This document shows positions 33,478 to 41,093 of a stretch of 64,000 nt of DNA, piece after piece (the stretch's first letter is position 1; each line of letters opens with the position of its first letter). Origin of the DNA: Arthrobacter pityocampae (GTDB taxonomy: Bacteria; Actinomycetota; Actinomycetes; Actinomycetales; Micrococcaceae). A model generated the notes under the pieces. It did no database searches, was not told the DNA's origin, and saw only the letters and a list, made by a program, of their open reading frames with translations. The translations under genes and the position numbers were made by a program. The stretch is taken from positions 1 through 64,000 of the forward strand of contig NZ_PRKW01000001.1 in NCBI RefSeq assembly GCF_002927275.1. Reading direction: 5' to 3'.

Positions 33478-33491
33478 GTTAGTGTGCTAAC
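33478..33491. promoter_or_regulatory. MarR/OhrR-type palindrome
   Basis: GTTAG-TGTG-CTAAC is a perfect 5-4-5 palindrome in an AT-rich stretch 36 bp upstream of the two-gene operon start. It is the expected operator of the OhrR-like protein. Confidence 0.6.
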
Positions 33492-33634
33492 TATTAGTAT
33501 ACAGGGCGATCACTGCAAGAGATCCCACCTCGCGGCGAGGGCTCCTGCAGGCACGCCGCGCTGTGACAAGACACCACTCACTCCGGCGACCCACCGCAAG
33601 AGCTCACCAGCCATCCACTGGACACCTACGACGG

Positions 33635-33670
33635 TCCAGTCGAAGGATCTTTCGCAGGAACGATAGATTT
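33635..33670 (+). repeat. 36-bp intergenic repeat, copy 6 of 6
   Basis: TCCAGTCGAAGGATCTTTCG followed by CAGGAACGATAG. CGAAGGATCTTTCG forms a short stem. It lies between the OhrR-like operon and the PadR operon and is closest to copy 2. Confidence 0.5.
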
Positions 33671-33777
33671 CGCGACGCCAGCGAGTTCTTATCCATTCAG
33701 TTCTGCCTCTTGCTACGCACCACTACCTAGTGTTACTTTCTACCAGTACCTTGTGATACAGACTAGCGAGGAGCGGC

Positions 33778-34107
33778 ATGGGTAAGCAGGCAACCGAGAT
33801 GCTCAAGGGCACCCTCGAGGGCATCATCCTCGCCATCCTGGCGAGCCGATCGGCGTACGGCTACGAGATCACGGCGTGGCTTCGGCAGCAGGGTTTCTCG
33901 GAAATCGCAGAAGGCACGGTCTATGCACTCCTTGTCCGAGTGGAGCAGCGCGGGCTCGTGGACGTGGAGAAGGTGCCGTCTGAGAAGGGTCCACCACGCA
34001 AGGTGTATTCGCTGAACACCCAGGGACAGGAATATCTCACCGAGTTCTGGAGGACCTGGAGCTTCCTCTCCGAACGACTCGAGCAGCTCCGCGATGGAGG
34101 CAGATGA
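33778..34107 (+). CDS. PadR-family regulator
   Basis: A 109-residue PadR protein: 'LKGTLEGIILAILASRSAYG', 'YEITAWLRQQGFSEIAEGTV' and 'YALLVRVEQRGLVDVEK', with the wing 'GPPRKVYSLN' and a C-terminal dimerisation helix. It is the first of three coupled genes (ATGA overlaps) of a recurring actinobacterial/Firmicutes unit: PadR, DUF1048, ABC-2 type multidrug transporter. The transporter here is ruined, so the regulator may have lost its target. Confidence 0.9.
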   Translation: MGKQATEMLKGTLEGIILAILASRSAYGYEITAWLRQQGFSEIAEGTVYALLVRVEQRGLVDVEKVPSEKGPPRKVYSLNTQGQEYLTEFWRTWSFLSERLEQLRDGGR

Positions 34108-34469
34108 TCATGTGGATCGAAAAGGTGGTCGGGGGTTTAGGCGACAAGAAAAAGTATCGCGAGTACAAGCAGCGTGTCCGGCGACTGCCGGACGGCTACC
34201 GGCAGACCGCGCGGGCGCTCGAACGTTATCTGATGAATTTGGGCCCCACGGGCAACGGCAAGAACCTCATCATCATGCTGAATGATCTCGCCGACCTGCT
34301 CGAGCAGAGTGCTGCCGCGGGAACCCCACTGCGCGAGGTGGTCGGGACCGATCCGGCGGATTTCGCCGAGGAGTTCATGCAGAACCATGCAGGTGGCAGC
34401 TGGATCCGGTCGGAGCGGGAACGCCTCGGCAGGGCCATCGACCGGGCCGAGGCGGAGCAGCGGCCATGA
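34104..34469 (+). CDS. DUF1048-family protein
   Basis: A 121-residue helical protein: 'WIEKVVGGLGDKKKYREYKQ', 'RALERYLMNLGPTGNGKNL' and 'FAEEFMQNHAGGSWIRSERE'. This matches the DUF1048 family, commonly encoded between a PadR regulator and an ABC transporter. It overlaps both neighbours by 4 bp. The role is unknown, but its constant company suggests it modulates the transporter. Confidence 0.9.
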   Translation: MIMWIEKVVGGLGDKKKYREYKQRVRRLPDGYRQTARALERYLMNLGPTGNGKNLIIMLNDLADLLEQSAAAGTPLREVVGTDPADFAEEFMQNHAGGSWIRSERERLGRAIDRAEAEQRP

Positions 34470-34800
34470 GCACGACCACCGCGATACGGGTGCGAGACCC
34501 ACAAAATCCTACAAGGAGCTGAACGTGCTGCGTGGGGTGGACCTCGACGTCGAACAAGGTACGGGAATTCATCAACCTCACCGGGCAGTTCACCGCCGTC
34601 GACGAAGTAGTCAGCGGACGAGAGAACCTCGTGCTCATCGCACACCTACGCCACCTCGGCAATCCAGGACCGATCGCGGACGACCTGCTCCAGCGTTTTG
34701 CCCTGAACGACGCAGGTGGACGCCGGGCCAGCACCTACTCAGGCGGAATGCGCCGCCGCCTCGATATCGCCATGAGCCTCATCGGATCACCCGAGGTCGG
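34466..34800 (+). pseudogene. ABC-2 type drug transporter ATPase, Walker A and B deleted, frameshifted
   Basis: ATG 34466 overlaps the DUF1048 stop. Early codons read 'MSTTTAIRVRDP', then one base out of frame 'TKSYKELNVLRGVDLDVEQG'. The sequence next jumps to 'REFINLTGQFTAVDEVVSGR' and 'ENLVLIAHLRHL'. The part between, which should hold the Walker A P-loop (about 45 codons), is deleted. The signature 'YSGGMRRRLDIAMSLIGSP' follows and the gene then breaks off before Walker B, joined to an unrelated dehydrogenase tail. It has two deletions and a frameshift, so it is inactive. Confidence 0.75.
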
Positions 34801-34805
34801 GGCGA

Positions 34806-35121
34806 CGCGCCCTCGCAAGTCTCCCGCTGGAGCATCGAGACCGTCTGCAAGTATGGGCGGATCGGCATCATCGGCGTCTACAGCCCACAGGCAATGTCCT
34901 ACCCCATCGGGCAAGCCATGAACAAGAACCTCACCATCCGCATGGGCAACTGCGACCACCGATCCGTCACCCCTCCCCTTCTGGACCTCGTCGCATCGGG
35001 TGTCTTCGACCCCACCGCGTTCATCACGCAGCACAAACCGATCAAGGACGTCGTCGATGCCTACCTGAACTTCGATCGTCGCGAGGAGGGCTGGCTCAAA
35101 ACGGTCCTCACCACCCAATAA
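34806..35121 (+). pseudogene. Zinc-type alcohol dehydrogenase, C-terminal fragment
   Basis: The frame reads 'ETVCKYGRIGIIGVYSPQAM', 'SYPIGQAMNKNLTIRMGNCD' and 'FITQHKPIKDVVDAYLNFDR', ending 'REEGWLKTVLTTQ'. This is the last third of a medium-chain dehydrogenase. The catalytic and most of the NAD-binding region are missing. The junction with the ABC relic around 34800 looks like a recombination scar. Confidence 0.65.
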
Positions 35122-35235
35122 GGCCTTCTTACATCCCGCGGCCTCCTGCTCATCAATCGACCACACACAATGTGCTCCCGCGTCGAAACCCACACGTGAG
35201 CAACAACCGAGATCAGCCAAAAATGTACGACCAAT

Positions 35236-35329
35236 GTGCCTCACGGTACGTAGCTCTCGGACACGACCCATAGGACACGACACGCCGTTGTCGGCGCTCA
35301 TAGCCGGAAGTGTTCCGTGGACGGTCGTT
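35236..35329 (+). repeat. Structured intergenic repeat, copy B (see 168-260)
   Basis: Begins GTGCCTCACGGTACGTAG and ends GGACGGTCGTT. The left stem is kept although C has become T (GGTAC opposite GTGCC), which in RNA leaves a G-U pair. ACGACC (35263-35268) can pair with GGTCGT (35323-35328). The inner stem is longer than in copy A (CGCCG-TTGT-CGGCG). The 35122-35423 gap otherwise holds nothing recognisable. Confidence 0.6.
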
Positions 35330-35423
35330 CGAAATACACAGAATGCCGGGATGATTGGGGGCGGTGAGGAGCTTGGCTTGCAGGTTCACTAAAGGACGAT
35401 CGTCATGTCGGCCGCACCCCAGT

Positions 35424-36095
35424 TCAAGAATTCAGTTGTTGCCAATGCCCTTCGGAGATGACCTTCACGGTTCCGTCGATGACGGAGATCGCCGTCTGGT
35501 CGTCGATCGCGTAAGCAGGCCCTGCGATGTCCGTCGCCCACGCGCGCGCCCTCTCGAGGGTGTTCGTGGACCAGCCCGGATAGTTCAGGTGCGGGAAGAT
35601 GGAGAAGCCGACGACGCCCAATCCTTCGTCGGTGTCCGCCAGGTTCCAATCGACGAACTGCTTGCCGATGCGCGGGGTCATGACCATACTGCCGGCGCTC
35701 ACCCCGACCTAGACGGTATCGGGCAGAGACGGCAGCAGATCGGCCAGACCGGATTGCTGCATCCAGTGGCAAAGGTAGATTGCCTCGCCCCCGTCCACCA
35801 GCAGCACGTCGGCGTCTCTCACCCACCGCACCCAGCGTTGCTCGACGATGCTCGGCAGTGCCGTCAACTCGAGCACTCCGATCGACTTCCAGCCCAGCTC
35901 GCCCAACCCGCGCTGGTCGGACCCCCTGCCGGAGGTCGACCGCCACACCGACTGCGGCGAGCACAGGGGATGACCCCATTGTGCGGTCGGGATAATGAGT
36001 GCGTCACACTCCTCAATGGGTTTGCCCACCGCGTCGATCAGAGCGTTACGCATGGACGTGTTGGTCACTCCTCCAGAGGTCAGTAGAAGCTTCAA
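35424..36095 (-). pseudogene. Peptidase E (S51 family) interrupted by TAG
   Basis: From ATG 36095: 'MKLLLTSGGVTNTSMRNALI', 'DVLLVDGGEAIYLCHWMQQS' and 'LPSLPDTV', then TAG at 35711-35709. The same frame continues 'VGVSAGSMVMTPRI', with the catalytic Ser in G-V-S-A-G-S, to the stop at 35424. The total would be about 223 residues, normal for cytoplasmic dipeptidase E-like peptidases. The expected residue at the stop is Trp (TGG to TAG by one G-to-A change). It could be read through only at low level, so it is probably inactive. Confidence 0.72.
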
Positions 36096-36249
36096 TGATT
36101 CACCCTTTGCTCGCTTGCCTATGTCGGGCTGGACCGTACCCAGCCCGATCGTGGAGCCATCCCATCGGATTGGACCATCCTTCGCAAGGCGTCATCCCCC
36201 GTTCGGGCAAAGCTCGAAGACATCGCTGCATCCCGATGCGATCCACAGA

Positions 36250-36590
36250 TGCTGCGGATCTCGATGAGCTGATGCTCGTACCCGAGGACGGTCACACCCA
36301 GGAGAGTGGTCGGCGCCTCATGCCCGGCGAACGCATCGCGGACAACATTCCAGAAGGTCGGCTCGGTCCGTGGAGGCGACCAGGACGCAGGTACTGATGA
36401 CTTCCATCACGGTCGCGCCGGCCTCGGCCAGGGCAATCGTCATGTTCTCGATGCATCGGGCCGCCTGCGCCGCGTGATCGCCCCGACCGACGGTGACCCC
36501 GTCCTCGTCGAGGGGGCACGCTCCTGCGATGAAGGCCAGCCGTGCATCGGGTTCAACCGTGGCCGGCCGAACCGGGTCTAGTGTGCAGAC
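36250..36590 (-). pseudogene. RidA-family protein with frameshift
   Basis: 'CTLDPVRPATVEPDARLAFI', 'AGACPLDEDGVTVGRGDHAA' and 'MTIALAEAGATVMEVIST' are RidA/YjgF-like. After 'CVLVASTDRADL' the frame is wrong, and the proper continuation 'WNVVRDAFAGHEAPTTLLGV' plus 'TVLGYEHQLIEIRSI' lies one base over. The start is unclear (the first in-frame ATGs lie in a non-homologous leader). RidA proteins clear reactive enamine/imine intermediates. This copy is inactive. Confidence 0.68.
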
Positions 36591-36633
36591 GGACAGCTCG
36601 AGCAACACCGAATACATCAGTAGAAAAGCATGC

Positions 36634-37629
36634 ATGCGGACGACGACGAAGGACTATGCGGCCGCTGGGCTGCTTGCACTCGCTGTAGGAGTTTTGGCCA
36701 CGGCCTGCACGACCAGTGCAGAACCGACAACAGAAGCCGCCGCTACCAGCAGCTCACCCGCCGAAGCGACGGGATCGGCCATCCCATCCGCGGCTTCGAC
36801 TCCCAGCCCGCCGGCGACACCTTCCCCCTCATCATCGCCGCCGAGCACACCCGCGCCGCCCCCTACTGCCGAGCCCGCGCCACCCGCGCCGCCGGCTCCA
36901 TCGGTGGAGGGTGTGCGCATCGATCACCCGTACGGGCCGTTCCTACAGGTCCCGTTGCCCGAGGGTGATAAGGCGTACGACGTTGCCGGACCGAGCTTCG
37001 TCTCGATGCCCGACCTTGGCCGGATCTTCCCCACCGACGTCTTCACGGCTGAGGAGATCGGCTCCGCCCAGAGGACCGTCAGTGACTTCATCGCCTCCGA
37101 AGGCGTGAACTCCATCCTCAACAACTCCGCCGCACTCCCGCCGCAGGAGCTCGCCGCCCTCCGCAACGCCTGGTGGGAAGAACACGCGGCCCTCTTCGCC
37201 CCCGATCAGCAGTCCACGATCAAGCTCAACCTCTCCGGCGAGTCCCCCGTCCTCGAGATGGAGCCATGGCAGAAGGACTCCCCCAATTACCGGTACCTGT
37301 ACGGGGAGAACGAGCCACGAGTACGCGACCTCAACATCAAGACCCAGCAGATCTGGGCAGGACCAGGACAAAGCCTCACCTTCGTCGTCGCCGTGACCTA
37401 CACCGCCGACGTCACCCTGGACGGTGCAGCCCTACCCCTCCCACAAATGTCCTACGGGAACATGTCCTACACCGTCGTCTCCGACGGAAGCGACGGATGG
37501 CTGATCAGCGACTACGGCGCCGGCGTGACCGTCGACATGACCACCATCCCCGGGTCAACGACCACCAGCACCGAAAGAACCGAAGCCGAACAGTTCATCG
37601 AAGCCCTCAACCGGACGACACCGGTATGA
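36634..37629 (+). CDS. Lipoprotein with Pro/Ser/Thr-rich spacer
   Basis: A 331-residue secreted lipoprotein. Signal peptide 'AAAGLLALAVGVLATAC' ends in the lipobox LATA-C. A Thr/Ser/Pro/Ala-rich spacer of about 70 residues follows, then a folded domain of about 240 residues ('SILNNSAALPPQELAALRNA', 'TFVVAVTYTADVTLDGAALP', 'VVSDGSDGWLISDYGAGVTV'). The end of the domain resembles the beta-rich 'conjugal transfer/TraM-like' or NTF2-like secreted domains, but I cannot name it. It probably faces the outside of the membrane. Confidence 0.75.
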   Translation: MRTTTKDYAAAGLLALAVGVLATACTTSAEPTTEAAATSSSPAEATGSAIPSAASTPSPPATPSPSSSPPSTPAPPPTAEPAPPAPPAPSVEGVRIDHPYGPFLQVPLPEGDKAYDVAGPSFVSMPDLGRIFPTDVFTAEEIGSAQRTVSDFIASEGVNSILNNSAALPPQELAALRNAWWEEHAALFAPDQQSTIKLNLSGESPVLEMEPWQKDSPNYRYLYGENEPRVRDLNIKTQQIWAGPGQSLTFVVAVTYTADVTLDGAALPLPQMSYGNMSYTVVSDGSDGWLISDYGAGVTVDMTTIPGSTTTSTERTEAEQFIEALNRTTPV

Positions 37630-37966
37630 ATGGATCATGCCGCCGCCGCTGTGCAGGGCGTACTCAACCGCAACGCTTCCACCGACACCAACCAAGCCCA
37701 GCTCACTAGATCCCTCACCACTCGATGAACGGAGGAGGATCGCTTACCGAGAACCCTGGAAACCCCGCAAAGTACCACCGCAGTAGGTCTCAAAGAGCTC
37801 TGCAGAATCGTCGAGGCGCCAGGAGTCCTTGGCTTCGAGGGTGCTCGCGCGACGGCATGACCACGGTGGAGCGATGGGTATCGGCGGCCCTTGCGCCGGT
37901 CGAGGCTTGATGTCCTCCCGAGTGGCGCGGACGCCGAGGCGCCGGGCGCATCGCGGCGAGCCCGCC
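37630..37966. other. Gene-free stretch, 337 bp
   Basis: I see no intact gene, hairpin or repeat. A - strand frame ending near 37744 shows a few coding-like codons (LFETYCGGTLRGFQGSR) with no start; this is too little to call. Confidence 0.4.
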
Positions 37967-39220
37967 TCAGCGATCGACCCGCGCCTCCAGCAGACGCCGC
38001 TCGGCGTCGTTCGCCGTGAGTTCGAGGGCGCGGAGGTCCTCGGCCATCGCCTCGTCCCGACGGCCGACGTGCCGGAGCATCCGCGCGCGCACTGCGTGCC
38101 AGAGGTGGTATCCCGTGAGTGCGGGTCGGAGCGCATCCACCTCGTCGAGCGCGGCCTCCGGTCCGTCGACCTCAGCGAGGGCCACTGTGCGGTTCAGCCG
38201 TACGATGGGCGAGCGGTCGTATGCCAGCAGCATGTCGTAGAGCGTGAGCACCTGGAGCCAGTCGGTATCGCCGCCGTCGCGCGCGTCGGAGTGGCATGCG
38301 GCGATCGCCGCATGCAGCTGCCAGCGTCCCGGGCGTCGTAGCATCGCCGCCGTCTCGAGCACGGCCTGTGCTTCGGCGATCAGTCGGCGATCCCACCGCG
38401 CCCGGTCCTGATCGGCGAGCAGGACGAGTTCTCCATCGACGGCGCGTGCTCCTTCGCGTGCTCGGTGGAACAGCAGCAGTGCGAGCAGTCCCTGTGCCTC
38501 CGCCTCGCGTGGCAGTTCGTGTGCGATGACGCGCGCGAGCCACAGGGCGTCGTCGGCGAGGTCGCGGTCCGCGGCGGCGTCTGCGCCCGCGACCAGATGG
38601 GCCTCGCTGTACATCACGGAGACGACGGTCAGGACGACACCCAGGCGCGCGGCCCGCTCGGATCCCTCGGGGATCCGCAGGGGGATGCCGGCGGCACCGA
38701 TCTTTCGCTTGGCCCGCACGATCCGCTGCGCGACCGTCGATTCCGGGGCCAGGGTGGCACGCGCGATCTGCGCGGTCGTGAGGCCGCAGATCGCACGGAG
38801 CGTCAGAGCGAGCTGCGCGTCCGGCGAGAGAGCGGGGTGACAGCAGCCGAACAGGAGCGGCAGTCGCTCGTCGGGCTCGTTGGTGCCGGCGCGTGGTGCG
38901 GCCTCGGCCGGATCGGCGAGCAGGGCCAGCTTCTCGCGGTACCGCTTCTCGCGCCGCAGGCGGTCGAGGGCGTTGTGGCGGGCCGCCTGCGTCAGCCAGC
39001 CCCCGGGATTGGGGGGCACCCCGGCCGTGCGCCACTGGCGCACGGCCTCCTCGATCGCCTCGGCGACCGACTCCTCCGCAAGGTCGAGGCTCCCGAGCCA
39101 ACCTGTGAGCGCCGCGACGATCCGCGCGGACTCCTCGCGGATCACCCTCGCGAGAAGTCGATCAGTTGCCGCGGCGCGGGCCCGCCCCGACTCCGCGGCC
39201 GCGCCATCCGATTCGTTCAC
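37967..39220 (-). CDS. ECF sigma factor with C-terminal extension (ECF42/SigJ-like)
   Basis: A 417-residue sigma factor. The N-terminal region 2 includes 'ARHNALDRLRREKRYREKLA'. Region 4 is 'LTTAQIARATLAPESTVAQR', and a long helical C-terminal extension (about 190-417, DUF6596-type) is typical of ECF42 group sigma factors. These need no anti-sigma factor and are accompanied by YCII-domain (DGPF) proteins, and one lies 14 bp upstream on the same strand. The extension is thought to sense a signal, while the YCII partner has an uncertain role. Confidence 0.9.
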   Translation of the reverse strand: MNESDGAAAESGRARAAATDRLLARVIREESARIVAALTGWLGSLDLAEESVAEAIEEAVRQWRTAGVPPNPGGWLTQAARHNALDRLRREKRYREKLALLADPAEAAPRAGTNEPDERLPLLFGCCHPALSPDAQLALTLRAICGLTTAQIARATLAPESTVAQRIVRAKRKIGAAGIPLRIPEGSERAARLGVVLTVVSVMYSEAHLVAGADAAADRDLADDALWLARVIAHELPREAEAQGLLALLLFHRAREGARAVDGELVLLADQDRARWDRRLIAEAQAVLETAAMLRRPGRWQLHAAIAACHSDARDGGDTDWLQVLTLYDMLLAYDRSPIVRLNRTVALAEVDGPEAALDEVDALRPALTGYHLWHAVRARMLRHVGRRDEAMAEDLRALELTANDAERRLLEARVDR

Positions 39221-39233
39221 GGCTCGAGGTGGC

Positions 39234-39584
39234 TTAGTCGACGACGATCGGGCGGATCTCGACCGAAACGCCGGGCAGCTCGAGCAGCGGCCACGTCTTG
39301 ACGATGGCTATCGCCGCGTCGAGGTCGGGCACGTCGATCACCTGGAATCCGCCGATGACCTCCTTCGCCTCCGAGAACGGCCCGTCGGCCACGACCGGCG
39401 CGTCGCCGCCGTGGGTGACCGTGGTCGCGGTGGTGACCGGCTGCAGCTGGGCGCCGGCAGCGGTCAGCACCGCGCGGTTCGTGCCGAACCAGTCGTAGGT
39501 GCGGCGATAGACCTGCTCGGCGTGCTCGGGCGACACCGCTGCGTCGAGTTCAGGCGTGGTCGTGAACATGATGACGTACTTCAC
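39234..39584 (-). CDS. YCII/DGPF-domain protein (sigma factor partner)
   Basis: A 116-residue protein with the full YCII-like fold: 'MKYVIMFTTTPELDAAVSPE', the diagnostic 'VVADGPFSEAKEVIGGFQVI' (D-G-P-F) and the end 'GVSVEIRPIVVD'. It lies 14 bp upstream of the sigma factor gene and on the same strand, which is the standard arrangement. The fold is a small dimeric alpha-beta barrel; no enzyme activity is established. Confidence 0.92.
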   Translation of the reverse strand: MKYVIMFTTTPELDAAVSPEHAEQVYRRTYDWFGTNRAVLTAAGAQLQPVTTATTVTHGGDAPVVADGPFSEAKEVIGGFQVIDVPDLDAAIAIVKTWPLLELPGVSVEIRPIVVD

Positions 39585-39689
39585 GGTCGTGTCCTTTCGT
39601 TATGGGAACCGTTGCACCCCTCCAGCGAACGGGCAAGCCCGAAATCGACACGAACCGCGGAATCCGCGTCAAAGAATCGAGAGCGGGTT

Positions 39690-40020
39690 GAAGAGGCCGG
39701 CCGGAATCGGGGCTGGCGCCCATTCCGATCAGCGCGATCACCACGACGAATGTGACCGCCGGCTCTGCGAGCAGCGGGAGCTTGCGCGGGAGGGTGACCT
39801 CGCGATGCAACCGGTACAGCGCCTGGTTCCGCGCCGCCGTAATCAGCCACCGGGCCGCTCCGGGACGCCGTCCCGGTCCAGGCCTGCAACGCGCTGACCT
39901 CCTGCGCGTACTCCTCAACGACGTCCAGGTCGCCCGCGTCGCGCACCGTGGCGGACAGCACGAAGGCCCACTCGGAGCAGTGGGCCTTCGCCAGTGCCGG
40001 AGCTGACCGCGGCCGCCTGG
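39690..40020 (-). pseudogene. Second ECF42-type sigma factor, decayed fragment
   Basis: On the - strand one frame reads 'LAKAHCSEWAFVLSATVRDA' and 'GDLDVVEEYAQEVSALQAW'. Another continues 'GARWLITAARNQALYRLHRE', 'VTLPRKLPLLAEPA', and then the sequence is lost. This is the N-terminal region 2 of an ECF42-type sigma factor, frameshifted and missing everything after region 2. It lies directly behind the second YCII gene, in the same order as the intact pair, so a complete YCII-sigma unit existed here. Confidence 0.65.
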
Positions 40021-40056
40021 ATGGCGGACGCGGTCGGCCCCATGTGCGGTGACTGA

Positions 40057-40410
40057 TCAGAGCCGGCCTGTTGACGGGTCGTGCAGCGGGCGGAGCTCGA
40101 CGCCGCCGCCGGTGGCCGGGGCCAGCTTGGCGAGCTCGATGGCGTGGTCGAGGTCGCGCGCCTCGCCGGTGTAGTAGCCGAGGAAGGACTCTTTGGACTC
40201 GACGAACGGGCCGTCCGTCACCGTGCCGGCCTTGATCTTGAGGGCCGTCGTCACGGGCTTGAGCGCGCCGCCGCCCGTGATGGACCCACCGTGCTCGACG
40301 ACCCCCTTGGTGAACACACTGTGCGCCTCGACCACCGCGGGCCACCCCTCGGGCGGCAGGGTCTCGTAATAGGCCGGGTCTTCGTAGATGAGGATCGCGT
40401 ACTGGGACAT
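40057..40410 (-). CDS. YCII/DGPF-domain protein
   Basis: A 117-residue protein starting MSQYAILIYEDPAYYETLPP, with 'TVTDGPFVESKESFLGYYTG' (D-G-P-F) and 'GGGVELRPLHDPSTGRL'. Intact and of normal length. Its sigma factor partner downstream is a fragment, so this gene may now be orphaned. It differs clearly from the YCII gene at 39234, so this is not a recent duplication. Confidence 0.88.
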   Translation of the reverse strand: MSQYAILIYEDPAYYETLPPEGWPAVVEAHSVFTKGVVEHGGSITGGGALKPVTTALKIKAGTVTDGPFVESKESFLGYYTGEARDLDHAIELAKLAPATGGGVELRPLHDPSTGRL

Positions 40411-40414
40411 GGGA

Positions 40415-40959
40415 TTACCTCCTGCATTCGCGGACCGGCTTGTCCGGCTCCGTCATAGTGACAGCGAACGGCCTGCCGCCCAATCGACAGTCAGTCCGAC
40501 TTTTCTTCAAGATTCTTCCGGCGTCGCCGACGTCGTGCGTGCCGGAGTCCGCTTCGCGTGCTGACGTGCACTCCAGCGGACCCACCTGACGCTCCGTCTC
40601 GTCGCCCAGCGGCGGGACGCAATGCCGCCCGCCGACGGCAAGGTGGCTGTTGTGCGGCAATACGGCGACGCCGCCGAGGCGGTCGGCCCAGCGGTCGACA
40701 AGCTGCTCGGTGACTTGGGCGGCGACCCAGTCGGACCGGGTGCCGGCGGCGCGGTAGACGTTTCCGGGCGGCGGCGTACCTGTGGTGGCGGTGAGGTCGG
40801 CGATGACGTCCAGGGCGGCGGTATGACGCGTCGCCGGGCTGAGGCCTGCGCGACGAGGGGGACCGCGCCGGGACCGTGGGCGAGCCTGACGTCCTGCCCG
40901 GACGCGATGTCGCACCCGTGCTCGCAGCGGACGTACGGAAAAGGATCCTCATCGTGCAC
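40415..40959 (-). pseudogene. Possible frameshifted protein of unknown family
   Basis: ATG 40959 opens 'MHDEDPFPYVRCEHGCDIAS' up to about 'VPLVAQASARR', after which the coding-like signal moves to another frame ('HTAALDVIADLTATTGTPPP', 'WVAAQVTEQLVDRWADRLGG', 'HNSHLAVGGRHCVPPLGDE'). Codon third positions are G/C-rich in both. Together they could be a 150-residue protein with one frameshift. No family is recognised, so this is tentative. Confidence 0.3.
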
Positions 40960-41093
40960 GGTTGGGTGCGCGGTACCGTACGTTCGACTACCGGGTTGCG
41001 GAAAGTGTGTGACCGGTGAGGTGATCGAATCGGACCGCGATAGTAGGATCCCGATGACGGAGACCCGAAAGGCTGGACGGTGAAGGGAGAGCC

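Noticed and set aside
413-36095. Stop codon recoding (selenocysteine, pyrrolysine or suppressor) as explanation for in-frame stops
   Set aside because: Stops are TAA and TAG at positions expected to be Gln, Trp or Tyr, no SECIS-like structure follows, and frameshifts occur as often as stops; decay or error is simpler.
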